Assembly: GCF_031085165.1 (NCBI RefSeq)
Contig: NZ_JAVHTY010000003.1
Coordinates: 310,001-374,000 of the forward strand
DNA: 64,000 nt
Direction of reading: 5' to 3'
Source of the DNA: Pseudomonas sp. 102515
GTDB taxonomy: Bacteria > Pseudomonadota > Gammaproteobacteria > Pseudomonadales > Pseudomonadaceae
The notes under the pieces are model-generated. The model ran no database searches. It saw only the letters and a program-made list of their open reading frames with translations, and was not told where the DNA came from. Shown here piece by piece: positions 9,276-19,383 of the stretch (the first letter of the stretch is position 1; the number at the start of each line of letters is the position of its first letter). The translations under genes were made by a program, and so were the position numbers.

Positions 9276-9351
9276 GCGGGAACTCCAGTGCAAAAGGTCT
9301 TGGGTCGGGTTGGGCAGTGACCAGGCCCGACGGTCGGGAGAGGTTGGATAA

Positions 9352-9388
9352 GGTGCGTCGGGCTCCGCTGCGCTCAACCCGACCTACA
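9352..9388. repeat. GTCGGG/CCCGAC hairpin repeat
   Basis: On the minus strand this reads GTCGGGTTGAGCGCAGCGG then AGCCCGAC, a hairpin found widely between Pseudomonas genes. Here it separates the dipeptidase-like gene from the DUF5943 gene. The element after kinB shares its GAGCGCAGCG core. Confidence 0.6.
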
Positions 9389-9394
9389 TCAGGA

Positions 9395-10372
<978 letters not shown>

Positions 10373-10503
10373 GACAGGCTCCGGCGTTGGGCTCGCGCCG
10401 GAACGGGTGCCGGCGATTCGAGGCCAGCATAGCCCCGGGGTCCTGGCCGACCGGATGCAAAAACGACAGGGGTATCACCAGAAGCGTCAGTGACCGAGTC
10501 GGC

Positions 10504-11490
10504 CTACCCCGGCGGCAGGCCAGCGACCACCGCCGCGGACTCCGGCGCCGACGACCGGTGTGGCCGGTCTTCCCGCGGACTCAGGCCGAAGCGCTGGCGG
10601 TAGCAGCGGGAGAAATAGGACGCGGACTCGAAGCCACAGGCCAGGGCGACGTCCAGCACGCTGGCCTCGCCCTGCTGCAGGAGCTGGCGCGCCCGGTCCA
10701 GGCGTAGCTGCAGATAGAAGGTGGAGGGGGTCGTCTGCAGGTGGAGGCGGAACAGCCGCTCCAGCTGGCGGCGGGTCACCTGGATGCCGGCGGCCAGCTC
10801 CAGGGTGCCCAGGGGCGTCTCGGTGTGGCGCTCCATGCGCTCCACCACCCGGATCAGCTTGCGGTTGGCGATGCCGTAGCGCTGGGCTACCTGCAGCCGC
10901 TGGTGCTCGCGCGGTGGGCGGATGCGCCCGAGCACGAACTGCTCGGAGACCTGCACCGCCAGTTCGCTGCCGTGGCTGCGGCCGATCAGCTCCAGCAGCA
11001 GGTCGAGACTGGCCGTGCCGCCGGCGCAGGTGATGCGACCCCGGTCGATCTCGAACAGCTCGCCGGTCACCTCGAGGTGCGGCCAGGCTTCGCGAAAGGC
11101 CGCCACCGCCTCCCAGTGCAGGGTGATCCGGTGGCCGTCCAGCAGCCCGGCACGCGCCAGCACCAGGGCACCGGTGTCGATGCCGCCCAGGGGATGGCCG
11201 TGGCGGGCGACCTGGCGCAGCCAGCGGGCGAGGCCGTCGTCGTAATGGGCCAGGGGCTCGAAACCGGCCACCACGAACAGGGTGGTGCCCGCTTCCAGGA
11301 CGTCGAGGCCACCGTCGACATTGACCGACATGCCGTTGCTGGCGGTCACCGCCGCCCCTTCGCGACCGAGGATGCGCCAGCCATAGCTGCCCGGACGAAA
11401 GCGGTTGGCCACCCGCAGGGGTTCCAGGGTGGCGATGAAGCCCAGGGCGGAAAAGCCGGGCAGCAGGAGAAAGGCGAAGGACTGCGGCAT
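10504..11490 (-). CDS. cdhR: carnitine catabolism regulator, GlxA-type AraC family
   Basis: Transcription activator with an N-terminal DJ-1/PfpI-like ligand domain (FLLLPGFSALGFIATLEPLRVANR at the start, IDTGALVLARAGLLDG near 115) and a C-terminal AraC double helix-turn-helix (TRRQLERLFR, then ALACGFESASYFSRCYRQRFG). The chosen start 11490 gives 328 residues; a TTG 12 codons upstream is an alternative. It faces caiX-cdhCAB across 155 bases. In P. aeruginosa CdhR activates that operon in response to carnitine and belongs to the same family as GbdR and SouR. Position and partners make CdhR the best fit, although GlxA-type paralogs are hard to tell apart by sequence alone. Confidence 0.88.
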   Translation of the reverse strand: MPQSFAFLLLPGFSALGFIATLEPLRVANRFRPGSYGWRILGREGAAVTASNGMSVNVDGGLDVLEAGTTLFVVAGFEPLAHYDDGLARWLRQVARHGHPLGGIDTGALVLARAGLLDGHRITLHWEAVAAFREAWPHLEVTGELFEIDRGRITCAGGTASLDLLLELIGRSHGSELAVQVSEQFVLGRIRPPREHQRLQVAQRYGIANRKLIRVVERMERHTETPLGTLELAAGIQVTRRQLERLFRLHLQTTPSTFYLQLRLDRARQLLQQGEASVLDVALACGFESASYFSRCYRQRFGLSPREDRPHRSSAPESAAVVAGLPPG

Positions 11491-11645
11491 GGGTGGGGCG
11501 TCCTCGGTAACGATCGGCTTCTGCAAGCAAGAAGGTCGCCAGGGTGCAAATTCCGGTCGTCGGGCTGCGCATGGCGGCTGGGCGAGGCGCCTAGGGTAGA
11601 AGGCAACCGGCAGTCATCCCCGCCCGCCGCTCCAGGGAGTTCGTC

Positions 11646-12578
11646 ATGCCCAACAAGACCCTCAGCGCCACCCTCCTCGCCTGCGGCCTCCTGGCCGCCA
11701 CCCTCGGCAGCGCCCGCGCCGCCGATCCCGACAGCTGCCAGACCGTGCGGATGGGCATCGTCGGCTGGACCGACGTGGTCGCCACCAGTGCCCTGGCCGA
11801 GGTCATGCTCGAAGGCCTCGGCTACGGGGTGAAGCCGACCACCGCCTCCCAGCAGATCATCATGGCGGCCATGGGCGACAAGAATCTGGATGTGTTCCTC
11901 GGCTACTGGCAGCCGACCATGCAGCCGGTGGTGCAGCCCTTCGTCGACAAGGGCCAGGTCAAGGTGCTGACCCCACCGCTGCTGGCCGACGCCCAGTCCA
12001 CCTTCGCGGTGCCCGAGTACGTCCACGAGGGGGGCCTGAAGACCTTTGCCGACATCGCCCGCTTCAAGGACAAGCTCGGCGGCAAGATCTACGGCATCGA
12101 GCCGGGCAGCGGCGCCAACCGGGGCACCGCCGAGATGATCAAGGCCGATCGTTTCGGCCTCAAGGATTTCCAGCTGGTGGAGTCCAGCGAGGCGGGCATG
12201 CTCACCGCCGTGCGCCGCGCCGAGAAGCGCAAGGAGTGGATCGTCTTCTTCGGCTGGAAGCCGCACCCGATGAACCTGCAGATCAAGATGCGCTACCTGA
12301 CCGGCAGCGAAGACGTCTTCGGCCCCAACGAGGGCCAGGCCACGGTCTCGGCGGTGACCACCGCCGACTATCCGCAGCGCTGCCCCAACGTCCAGCGCCT
12401 GCTCGGCAATCTGCACATGGACAGTGCCGAGGTCAGTGCCGTGATGGCACCCATCCTGGAGCGCACCGCGCCCAAGGACGCCGCCCGTGCCTGGCTCAAG
12501 AACAACCCGCAACGCCTCGACGCCTTTCTCCAGGGCGTGACCACCCGCACCGGCCAGCCCGCCGCCATCAAGCTCTGA
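11646..12578 (+). CDS. caiX: carnitine-binding periplasmic protein of ABC transporter
   Basis: A 310-residue OpuAC/ProX-type substrate-binding protein for quaternary amines. A signal peptide ends near SARA-AD around residue 25. Mature sequence features are [11 protein letters not shown], then [27 protein letters not shown] and [13 protein letters not shown], which carry the tryptophans that usually form the aromatic cage for the trimethylammonium group. AGGGAG lies 8 bases before the ATG. It is the first gene of the carnitine operon. No permease or ATPase lies beside it, as in P. aeruginosa, where CaiX works with the CbcVW core transporter encoded elsewhere. Confidence 0.92.
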   Translation: MPNKTLSATLLACGLLAATLGSARAADPDSCQTVRMGIVGWTDVVATSALAEVMLEGLGYGVKPTTASQQIIMAAMGDKNLDVFLGYWQPTMQPVVQPFVDKGQVKVLTPPLLADAQSTFAVPEYVHEGGLKTFADIARFKDKLGGKIYGIEPGSGANRGTAEMIKADRFGLKDFQLVESSEAGMLTAVRRAEKRKEWIVFFGWKPHPMNLQIKMRYLTGSEDVFGPNEGQATVSAVTTADYPQRCPNVQRLLGNLHMDSAEVSAVMAPILERTAPKDAARAWLKNNPQRLDAFLQGVTTRTGQPAAIKL

Positions 12579-12597
12579 TCGCCCAAGGACAGACCCC

Positions 12598-13485
12598 ATG
12601 AACACCGATGTCATCGTCACCTGCGCCCTGACCGGCGCCGGTGATACCGTAGGCCGCAATCCCCATGTCCCCGTTACCCCGGCGCAGATCGCCGCCGCCG
12701 CCCTGGAAGCGGCCCGCGCCGGCGCCACCGTGGTGCACGCCCACGTACGCGACCCTGCCACCGGCAAGCCGAGCCGCGACGTGGCCCTCTATCGCGAGGT
12801 GGTCGAGCGCATCCGCGAGGCGGACGCCGACATCGTCATCAACCTCACCGCGGGCATGGGCGGCGACCTGGAGATCGGCCCGGGCGAGACACCCACCGAC
12901 TTCGGCCCCGGCTCGGACCTCGTCGGCCCCCTCACCCGCCTGCTGCACATCGAAGAGTTGCGCCCGGACATCTGCACCCTGGATTGCGGCACCCTCAACT
13001 TCGGCGACGGCGACTTCATCTACGTCTCCACCCCCGCGCAGCTGCGCGCCGGGGCCAGGCGCATCACCGAACTGGGGGTGAAGGCCGAGCTGGAGATCTT
13101 CGACACCGGCCACCTCTGGTTCGCCAAGCAGCTGCTCAAGGAGGGCCTGCTGAAGGATCCGCTGTTCCAGCTGTGCCTGGGGATTCCCTGGGGCGCCCCG
13201 GCCGACACCACCACCATGAAGGCCATGGTCGACAACCTGCCGGCGGGCGCCTGCTGGGCCGGCTTCGGCATCGGGCGGATGCAGATGCCCATGGCCGCCC
13301 AGGCCATGCTGCTGGGCGGCAACGTCCGCGTCGGCCTGGAAGACAATCTCTGGCTGGACCGTGGCGTCCATGCCACCAACGGCAGCCTGGTGGAGCGGGT
13401 CATCCAGATCATCGAACGCCTGGGCGGACGCGCCCTGAGCCCGGCCGAAGGGCGGGACCGGATGCAGCTGGGAGGTGCCCGATGA
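12598..13485 (+). CDS. cdhC: 3-dehydrocarnitine:acetyl-CoA trimethylamine transferase (BKACE)
   Basis: Beta-keto acid cleavage enzyme, 295 residues. It takes 3-dehydrocarnitine and acetyl-CoA to betainyl-CoA and acetoacetate. The TIM-barrel metal residues are visible: [17 protein letters not shown] near residues 45-60 contains the HxH pair, and the N terminus has [11 protein letters not shown] and [36 protein letters not shown] and the catalytic Arg-containing [10 protein letters not shown] follow. It starts 19 bases after caiX and its stop overlaps the cdhA start in ATGA, so the two are translated together. Confidence 0.93.
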   Translation: MNTDVIVTCALTGAGDTVGRNPHVPVTPAQIAAAALEAARAGATVVHAHVRDPATGKPSRDVALYREVVERIREADADIVINLTAGMGGDLEIGPGETPTDFGPGSDLVGPLTRLLHIEELRPDICTLDCGTLNFGDGDFIYVSTPAQLRAGARRITELGVKAELEIFDTGHLWFAKQLLKEGLLKDPLFQLCLGIPWGAPADTTTMKAMVDNLPAGACWAGFGIGRMQMPMAAQAMLLGGNVRVGLEDNLWLDRGVHATNGSLVERVIQIIERLGGRALSPAEGRDRMQLGGAR

Positions 13486-14426
13486 GCGCCGTCTTCGCCG
13501 CCCTCGGCACCGGCGTGATCGGCGCCGGCTGGATCGCCCGGGCCCTGGCCCGGGGCCTTACGGTGCGCGCCTGGGATCCGGCGCCCGGTGCCGAGGCCGC
13601 CCTGCGCACCCGCCTGGCCAATGCCTGGCCGGCGCTGGAAGCCCAGGGGCTGGCGCCGGGCGCCAGTCTTGACCGGCTGACGTTCCATACCGAACTGGAA
13701 GCCGCGGTGGCCACCGCCGACGTCATCCAGGAAAGCGCCCCCGAACGCCTGGAGCTCAAGCGCGAACTGCATGCCCAGGTCAGTCGCGCGGCACGGCCCG
13801 ACGCCCTGATCTGCTCCAGCACTTCGGGCCTGCTGCCCAGCGACTTCTATGCCGAGGCGCTGCACCCCGAGCGCTGCCTGGTGGGCCATCCGTTCAATCC
13901 TGTCTATCTGCTGCCGCTGGTGGAGGTGGTGGGCGGCAGCCAGACCTCGACGGCCAACCTGGAGCGCGCCGAAGCCTTCTATCGCGAGCTGGGCATGCGG
14001 CCGCTGCGGGTGCGCAAGGAGGTGCCCGGCTTCATCGCCGACCGCCTGCTCGAAGCGCTCTGGCGCGAGGCCCTGCACCTGGTCAACGATGGCGTCGCCA
14101 CCACCGGCGAGATCGACGACGCCATTCGCTATGGCGCCGGCCTGCGCTGGTCGTTCATGGGCACCTTCCTCACCTACACCCTGGCCGGCGGCCCGGCGGG
14201 CATGCGCCACTTCATGCAGCAATTCGGCCCGGCGCTGAAGCTGCCCTGGACCTACCTGGAGGCCCCGGCGCTGACCGACGGCCTGATCGACGCCGTGGTC
14301 GAGGGCACCCAGGCCCAGCAGGGCGACCTGGAACTGGCGGCGCTGGAGCGCTATCGCGACGACTGCCTGCTGGCGGTGCAGGCGGCCATCGCTGGCTGCA
14401 AGACGCGCCATGGGATTCGGGACTAG
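13482..14426 (+). CDS. cdhA: L-carnitine 3-dehydrogenase
   Basis: NAD-dependent enzyme oxidising L-carnitine to 3-dehydrocarnitine. The start ATG at 13482 overlaps the cdhC stop (ATGA), giving 314 residues. It is a 3-hydroxyacyl-CoA dehydrogenase-fold protein: [17 protein letters not shown] for NAD binding at residue 7, [11 protein letters not shown], and [19 protein letters not shown] near 145 with the catalytic His. The C-terminal helical domain contains [27 protein letters not shown]. Known CdhA proteins are of similar length. Neighbours cdhC and cdhB supply the next two steps. Confidence 0.93.
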   Translation: MSAVFAALGTGVIGAGWIARALARGLTVRAWDPAPGAEAALRTRLANAWPALEAQGLAPGASLDRLTFHTELEAAVATADVIQESAPERLELKRELHAQVSRAARPDALICSSTSGLLPSDFYAEALHPERCLVGHPFNPVYLLPLVEVVGGSQTSTANLERAEAFYRELGMRPLRVRKEVPGFIADRLLEALWREALHLVNDGVATTGEIDDAIRYGAGLRWSFMGTFLTYTLAGGPAGMRHFMQQFGPALKLPWTYLEAPALTDGLIDAVVEGTQAQQGDLELAALERYRDDCLLAVQAAIAGCKTRHGIRD

Positions 14427-14434
14427 GAGCGGCC

Positions 14435-14905
14435 ATGATCATCCATCGCACCGCGGTCGCGCCCGAGTGGGTCGACTACAACGGCCATCTGCGCGACGCC
14501 TACTACCTGCTGATCTTCAGCCACGCCACCGACGCCCTGATGGACACCATGGGCCTGGACGCCGCCGGCCGCGCCGCCAGCGGGCACTCGCTGTTCACCC
14601 TGGAGTGCCACCTCAACTTCCTCCATGAGGTGAAGGCGGAGGCCCGGCTGGAGGTGCGGGTGAGATTCCTGGCGCTGGACGCCAAGCGGCTGCACCTGCA
14701 CTTCGGCCTCCATCACCAGGGCCAGGCCGACCTGCTGGCCGCCTCCGAGCAGCTGCTGCTGCACGTCCACCTGGACGGCCCCCGCTCCGCGCCCTTCGCG
14801 CCACGGGTGCACGACTGGCTGGCGACCCGGCTGGCGAGTCAGAGGGACGCGCCCTGGCCGGAGCATGTCGGACGGGTCATCGGCCTGCCCCCGCCCCGCC
14901 CATGA
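14435..14905 (+). CDS. cdhB: betainyl-CoA thioesterase
   Basis: A 156-residue hot-dog thioesterase of the 4-hydroxybenzoyl-CoA thioesterase type. The signature PEWVDYNGHLRDAYYLLIF lies at residues 10-28 with the expected Asp and Asn-Gly-His. It releases glycine betaine and CoA from the CdhC product. It starts 8 bases after cdhA and overlaps the next gene in ATGA. The glycine betaine formed can then enter the demethylation route whose dimethylglycine step is encoded in the first 10 kb of this window. Confidence 0.9.
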   Translation: MIIHRTAVAPEWVDYNGHLRDAYYLLIFSHATDALMDTMGLDAAGRAASGHSLFTLECHLNFLHEVKAEARLEVRVRFLALDAKRLHLHFGLHHQGQADLLAASEQLLLHVHLDGPRSAPFAPRVHDWLATRLASQRDAPWPEHVGRVIGLPPPRP

Positions 14906-15891
14906 AGGCGCCGCCGCTGTCGGCGGACATGGCCGCCTTCGTCGCGGCCAGCCAGGCCTTCGTCACTACCGATCCGGACCTCCAGGCGCAGCGCCAGGCC
15001 TATGCGCGGCTCTGCGCCGCCCTGGCGCCGGCTGACTACAGGGGCCTGGCGATCAGCGATCACCGCGCCGGCGCCGTGCCGTTGCGCCTGGTGGCGCCGC
15101 GGGAGGCCGCCGCTGGCCGCCCCGCCCTGCTCTATCTGCACGGCGGGGGCTGGATGCTCGGCGACCTGGATTCCCACGGCTTTCTCGCGGCACGTCTGGC
15201 GCGGCGACTGGGGCTGGCGGTGCTGCTGGTGGACTATCGCCTGGCGCCCGAACACCCCTATCCCGCCGCCCTCGACGATGCCCGCCAGGCCTGGGACTGG
15301 TTGCAGCAGCAAGCCCTGACCCTGGGGCTGGATGACAGCCGGCTGGCGGTAGCCGGCGACAGTGCCGGCGGCACTCTCGCCGCCGCCCTGTGCCTGGCGC
15401 TACGGCAGCAGGGGCGTGCCCAGCCCCGGGCCCAGGCGCTGATCTATCCGGCGCTGACCGCGCGGGTGCTGCCCAGCGAACGCCGGCAGGCTCAGGCGCC
15501 GCTGCTGAGCGCCGCCGACTGGCGGGCTTGTCTGGACGTCTATCTGCCCCGCCCGGCGGAGCGCCGCGAGCCTCTCGCCCTGCCCCTGCAGGCTGGCGAT
15601 TTCAGTGGACTGGCACCCGCCTTTGTCGCCGTGGCCCAGCGCGATCCCCTGGCTGACCAGGGCCGTGCCTATGCCACTGCCCTGCGTGGCGGCGGGACGC
15701 CCTGTCGCCTGTGGCAAGGCGCCGGTCTGCTGCACGGCGCCCTGCGCGCCCGGGGCCGGCGGGCCGAAGCCCTGCGCGAGGCCCTGGAAGCCTTTCTCGT
15801 TGGCGAACTGGGCGCCCTGCCCGCCACTGACCTGGCAAAAGACAAAAAAAAACCTCAACCGCTGGAGACGGAAGAGGTTCAAACGCCCTGA
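14902..15891 (+). CDS. alpha/beta hydrolase of the carnitine operon
   Basis: A 329-residue hormone-sensitive-lipase-type esterase. The oxyanion motif YLHGGGWMLGD is near residue 75, the nucleophile elbow VAGDSAGGTLAA near 150, and Asp (QRDPLADQG) and His (GLLHGALR) follow near 248 and 278. It is translationally coupled to cdhB (ATGA). In P. aeruginosa a lipase-like gene has the same position and is thought to release L-carnitine from short-chain acylcarnitines. That role is inferred here. The last ~20 residues (DKKKPQPLETEEVQTP) are encoded by an A9 run and a hairpin that looks like a minus-strand terminator, so this tail may not be functionally constrained. Confidence 0.85.
   Translation: MKAPPLSADMAAFVAASQAFVTTDPDLQAQRQAYARLCAALAPADYRGLAISDHRAGAVPLRLVAPREAAAGRPALLYLHGGGWMLGDLDSHGFLAARLARRLGLAVLLVDYRLAPEHPYPAALDDARQAWDWLQQQALTLGLDDSRLAVAGDSAGGTLAAALCLALRQQGRAQPRAQALIYPALTARVLPSERRQAQAPLLSAADWRACLDVYLPRPAERREPLALPLQAGDFSGLAPAFVAVAQRDPLADQGRAYATALRGGGTPCRLWQGAGLLHGALRARGRRAEALREALEAFLVGELGALPATDLAKDKKKPQPLETEEVQTP
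15844..15879 (-). terminator. strong intrinsic terminator, minus strand
   Basis: Read on the minus strand, AACCTC-TT-CCG, a 7-base loop and CGG-TT-GAGGTT form a near-perfect stem (15851-15879), followed by nine T (15844-15852). It lies inside the 3' end of the hydrolase gene. No minus-strand gene ends here: the nearest one ends at 16417, more than 500 bases away. Confidence 0.75.
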
Positions 15892-15960
15892 TGGGCCTCA
15901 GTGTGTAACCGGGGGCTGCTCGACTCTGGTGGCGAACAACCGGAAAATGTCGTGGATAGG
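15853..15960 (-). ncRNA. candidate small RNA ending at the 15844-15879 terminator
   Basis: The terminator needs a minus-strand transcript, and 15892-16158 carries no gene. Upstream on that strand are a second small hairpin (GCCC-ATCA-GGGC near 15884-15896), a GAGG that could pair with the CCTC of the terminator stem as an anti-terminator, and a TAGAAT -10-like box near 15965-15970 without a convincing -35. The 5' end is not defined. No known RNA family was recognised. Confidence 0.3.
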
Positions 15961-16158
15961 CGCCATTCTAACGACGAACGTCGATCCTGACCCTGCGGCA
16001 GATTGTCCAGGCATGGCGTCGTAATAAATCTACATTGCCCGGCTGGCAAGCGAGGCACTTTCCAAAAACGACATCCGGCTATGCGGCGACGCCAGCCCGG
16101 CTTGCCGTCTGCGGCGCCAATGGGAGAATCCAGGCATTCCACCGGAGAGGGCAGCACC

Positions 16159-16410
16159 ATGATGATCGCCGACTTGATCGACCAGGACGACTTCCGCGAC
16201 CGCCTGCGTGCGCTGGGTTTCAACGTGACGCCCGCGGCCACGGTGGACGAGGCCTGTCGCCAGGCGGTGACGGGCCTCAACCAGGAACGCGCCCAGGCCC
16301 TGCGGCAACTGATCCAGGAATTGTTGTCCGGCAGCGCGGCGCTGCTCCCAGCGGTACGCCAGGCCATCGACCAGCAATTGCTGCCGGCCCTGGCCCAGCA
16401 GCGCGCCTAG
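16159..16410 (+). CDS. hypothetical protein, 83 residues
   Basis: Small, mostly helical cytoplasmic protein opening MMIADLIDQDDFRDRLRALG. GGAGAGGG lies 7 bases before ATGATG, which decides this start over a longer open frame. The first part (RALGFNVTPAATVDEACRQ) resembles a short helix-turn-helix-like repeat. The C-terminal half is Gln/Leu-rich amphipathic helix with no membrane segment. I do not recognise the family. It runs convergently with the PAP2 phosphatase gene, 6 bases away. Confidence 0.7.
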   Translation: MMIADLIDQDDFRDRLRALGFNVTPAATVDEACRQAVTGLNQERAQALRQLIQELLSGSAALLPAVRQAIDQQLLPALAQQRA

Positions 16411-16416
16411 CGGACG

Positions 16417-17208
16417 CTAGGGCCGCAGCAGACTCAGCCGGCCCAGCAGCGGCAACCGTCCCAAGCCCCGCAACGGTGGCGTCAACAGGCGCTCGCCCTG
16501 ACGGGCGAAGGCAGCGGCCAGCGGCGTATGCAGGCCCAGGCTGATCACGCCCAGAGCCAGCGCCAGGCCGCCGACATAGTCATCCGAGCCCCAGTGGGCG
16601 CCGGCCACCAGGCGCGGCAGCATGAACAGCACGGCCAGCCCGGCCACCACCAGCCGCCGTCCACCGCGGGTGAAACGCGCCATGAACAGCGCCCAGAGCA
16701 GCAGCACCGAGGCATGGTCGCCGGGAAAGCTGGCGCCGGACCTGTCCTTCAACTCCCAGCCGTGCTCCAGCCCGGGAAAGCGGTCGCTGAGTAGATAGGC
16801 GCCCGGGAGCACGTCGGACGGACTGGCATGCTGCAGGCCCCAGGCTTCGATGCCCTTGGTCAGCAGGGTGCGCACGATCAGCAGGATCACCAGCAGGCCG
16901 ACGAAGGCCGCCAGCGCTGGCCGTACCTGCCGGGCCGGATAGGCCCAGCCACCGCGGACCAGCAGTGCCAGCAGGATCAGGCCAACCAGGGCATCCACCG
17001 GTCTCAGACTGAAGAAGGTCCAGAGATAGAGCCAGGCGGTGGACTGCGCCAGGGGGGCATTGAGGGCGTGGAACAAGCCGGCGTCGAAGGCCAGCAGGTG
17101 GTCACGAACGTCAGGAATGAGCCAGAGCAGCAGCAGGCCCAGGGCCAGGCCCTGGCACAGCACCAGGCGACGCCACTGCCAGGTGGAAACGAAGAGGGGA
17201 GCGTTCAT
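16417..17208 (-). CDS. PAP2-family membrane phosphatase (LpxT-like)
   Basis: A 263-residue inner-membrane protein with about six hydrophobic segments. The PAP2 motif set is present in modified form: KDRSGASFPGDHASVLL near residue 153 (Asp-His in place of the usual Ser-Gly-His) and RLVAGAHWGSDDYVGG near 205 with catalytic His and Asp. Family members dephosphorylate undecaprenyl pyrophosphate or transfer phosphate to lipid A, with the active site in the periplasm. The long spacing and PGDH form recall LpxT-type lipid A phosphotransferases, but the substrate cannot be settled here. Confidence 0.85.
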   Translation of the reverse strand: MNAPLFVSTWQWRRLVLCQGLALGLLLLWLIPDVRDHLLAFDAGLFHALNAPLAQSTAWLYLWTFFSLRPVDALVGLILLALLVRGGWAYPARQVRPALAAFVGLLVILLIVRTLLTKGIEAWGLQHASPSDVLPGAYLLSDRFPGLEHGWELKDRSGASFPGDHASVLLLWALFMARFTRGGRRLVVAGLAVLFMLPRLVAGAHWGSDDYVGGLALALGVISLGLHTPLAAAFARQGERLLTPPLRGLGRLPLLGRLSLLRP

Positions 17209-17312
17209 CGAGGTCTCTTTTCACGAAAATTTCACGAATAGACCCGTCCGACCTCGATAACGTCACACTTTGTTACAGCCAGATGACGCAACGGTCCTTT
17301 GCAGTCACCGAT

Positions 17313-18191
17313 TCAACCGAAGAAGGCCAGGGCTTCTTCCACGACCAGATCCGGTAACTCTTCCGCCAGATAATGCCCGCCCGGCAGGGCGCGGCCGCTG
17401 ACCTGGGTGGCCACCTGGAGCCATTCGGCGAGGGGATCGAAGCAGCGTCCCACGGTGCCTTCCGCGCCCCAGAGTATTCGCAGCGGCAATGCCAGCCGGC
17501 GACCCGCATCCAGGTCGGCCTGGTCGTGCGCCAGATCGATCCCGGCACTGGCGCGATAATCCTCGCAGATACCCCGGGCGGTGCCGGGCAGGCTCAGGCA
17601 GCGCAGGTATTCGGCCAGCACCTCCGGCGGAAAGGGCGCGAGGCCGGCGCTGCGCGTACCCATCACGCCCTTGAGATAGCCTTCCGGATCGGCCTCGATC
17701 AACCGTTCTGGAAGCGGCGCCGGGCGGATCAGGAAGAACCAGTGCCAATAGGCGCGGGCGAAGGCCTCGTCGGTTTGCCGATACATGGCCAGGGTCGGCG
17801 CGATGTCCAGCAGCATCAGCCGCTCCACCGCTGCGGGATGATCCAGCGCCAGGCGATGGGCGACCCGGGCGCCGCGGTCGTGGGCCAGCACGGCGAAACG
17901 GTCGTGGCCGAGCAGGCGCATCAGCTCGACGTTGTCCCACGCCAGGGTGCGCTTGCTGTACGCCTCGGCACCCGCTTCGGGCTTGGCGCTGTCGCCATAG
18001 CCGCGCAGGTCGGCGGCCACCAGGGTGAAGCGCTCGGCCAGCCGCGGCGCCACCCTGTGCCACATGACATGGGTCTGGGGATGACCATGGAGCAGCAGCA
18101 GCGCCGGGCCCTGGCCGCCGACGCGGCAATTGAGCTCGACGCCGTCGACGTTCAGCCGCCGCTGTTCGAAGCCCGCAAAGAGGCCGTCCAT
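17313..18191 (-). CDS. alpha/beta hydrolase, fluoroacetate/haloacetate dehalogenase type
   Basis: A 292-residue alpha/beta hydrolase matching haloacetate dehalogenases. HGHPQTHVMWHRVAP gives the oxyanion region near residue 35. The nucleophile is Asp in AHDRGARVAHR near 104-110, with the two arginines that hold the carboxylate. The halide pocket His-Trp is in AYWHWFF near 150, and the catalytic His is in PGGHYLAE near 274. The family usually has about 290-300 residues. It begins one base after the tartrate/malate dehydrogenase stop, so the two form an operon. An ordinary esterase is less likely because the nucleophile is Asp, not Ser. Confidence 0.85.
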   Translation of the reverse strand: MDGLFAGFEQRRLNVDGVELNCRVGGQGPALLLLHGHPQTHVMWHRVAPRLAERFTLVAADLRGYGDSAKPEAGAEAYSKRTLAWDNVELMRLLGHDRFAVLAHDRGARVAHRLALDHPAAVERLMLLDIAPTLAMYRQTDEAFARAYWHWFFLIRPAPLPERLIEADPEGYLKGVMGTRSAGLAPFPPEVLAEYLRCLSLPGTARGICEDYRASAGIDLAHDQADLDAGRRLALPLRILWGAEGTVGRCFDPLAEWLQVATQVSGRALPGGHYLAEELPDLVVEEALAFFG

Positions 18192-18192
18192 C

Positions 18193-19278
18193 TCAGGCCA
18201 GCGCCGCGGCGATGGCCTGCCCCAGGCTCGCGGTGGTGCCCTGGCCGCCGAGGTCGCGGGTCAGGGGCGCCTGCTCGGGCCCCTGGCGCAGCACCGCCTC
18301 GATGGCCGCCACCACGGCAGCACCGGCGTCGGCATGGCCGAGGTGCTCCAGCATCATGGCGCCGCACCAGATCTGGCCGATGGGATTGGCGATGCCACGG
18401 CCGGCGATGTCCGGCGCCGAGCCGTGCACCGGCTCGAACAGGCTGGGGAAATTGCGTTCCGGATTGATGTTGGCCGAGGGGGCGATGCCAATGGTGCCGG
18501 TGCAGGCCGGGCCCAGGTCGGAGAGGATGTCGCCGAACAGGTTGCTGGCCACCACCACGTCGAACCAGTCCGGGTGCAGGACGAAGTTGGCGGTGAGGAT
18601 GTCGATGTGGAACTTGTCCACCGCCACGTCCGGATAGGCCTTGCCCATCTCCTCCACGCGCCTGTCCCACCAGGGCATGGTGATGGCGATACCGTTGGAC
18701 TTGGTGGCCGAGGTCAGTTTCTTGCGCGGCCGCTGCTGGGCCAGGTCGAAGGCGAACTTGAGGATGCGGTCGGTGCCATGGCGGGTCATCACCGTTTCCT
18801 GGATCACCACCTCGCGTTCGGTGCCCTCGAACATGATGCCGCCGACGCTGGAGTACTCGCCCTCGGTGTTCTCGCGCACCACATAGAAGTCGATGTCGCC
18901 CGGCTGACGATTGGCCAGGGGCGCCTTGACGCCAGGCATCAGGCGGCAGGGGCGCAGGTTGACGTACTGGTCGAAGCGGCGGCGGAATTGCAGCAGCGAA
19001 CCCCACAGCGAGATATGGTCGGGCACCACGTCCGGCCAACCGACGGCGCCGAAGTAGAGGGCATCGTAGCCCTTGAGCGTCTCGAACCAGTCGTCCGGCA
19101 GCATCTTGCCGTGGGCCTGGTAGTACTCGGCGCTGGCGAAGTCGAAGTGATCCCACTGCAGGACGATGCCGAAGCGCTGGGCGGCGGCGTCCAGCACGCG
19201 GATACCTTCGGGCATGACTTCCTTGCCGATGCCGTCTCCGGCGATGACCGCGATCTTGTGGGGCTTGGACGCTTGCAT
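18193..19278 (-). CDS. tartrate / D-malate dehydrogenase
   Basis: A 361-residue decarboxylating dehydrogenase of the isocitrate/isopropylmalate family, TtuC/DmlA branch. VIAGDGIGKEVMPEGIRVLD opens the protein. The substrate-binding Arg residues lie in FRRRFDQYVNLRPCR near 110, KSNGIAITMPWWD near 200, and the metal and NAD region is DILSDLGPACTGTIGIAPSANI near 255-277. The start at 19278 has GGAGAAGG 6 bases upstream; a longer frame lacks one. It is divergent from a LysR gene, the usual arrangement for DmlR/TtuR regulation, and shares its transcript with the dehalogenase-like hydrolase. Confidence 0.92.
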   Translation of the reverse strand: MQASKPHKIAVIAGDGIGKEVMPEGIRVLDAAAQRFGIVLQWDHFDFASAEYYQAHGKMLPDDWFETLKGYDALYFGAVGWPDVVPDHISLWGSLLQFRRRFDQYVNLRPCRLMPGVKAPLANRQPGDIDFYVVRENTEGEYSSVGGIMFEGTEREVVIQETVMTRHGTDRILKFAFDLAQQRPRKKLTSATKSNGIAITMPWWDRRVEEMGKAYPDVAVDKFHIDILTANFVLHPDWFDVVVASNLFGDILSDLGPACTGTIGIAPSANINPERNFPSLFEPVHGSAPDIAGRGIANPIGQIWCGAMMLEHLGHADAGAAVVAAIEAVLRQGPEQAPLTRDLGGQGTTASLGQAIAAALA

Positions 19279-19383
19279 GGGCCTTCTCCGGCAGTCTGGG
19301 TGGGATGGACCCAGTGTAGTCCTGCGCCGGGGACGTACAATCCCACTCAAGAGAAAGCCATTCTTAACCTGAGATCAAGAATC

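Noticed and set aside
6555-9320. A 921-codon open frame on the plus strand opposite dgcA and its neighbours
   Set aside because: It is antisense to well-identified enzymes and reflects the GC-rich third-position bias; its protein is Val/Gly/Asp/His-rich without any domain.
18130-19383. Upstream extension of the LysR frame opposite the tartrate dehydrogenase
   Set aside because: The added ~418 residues are antisense to the dehydrogenase; LysR length and N terminus fit a start near 19384.
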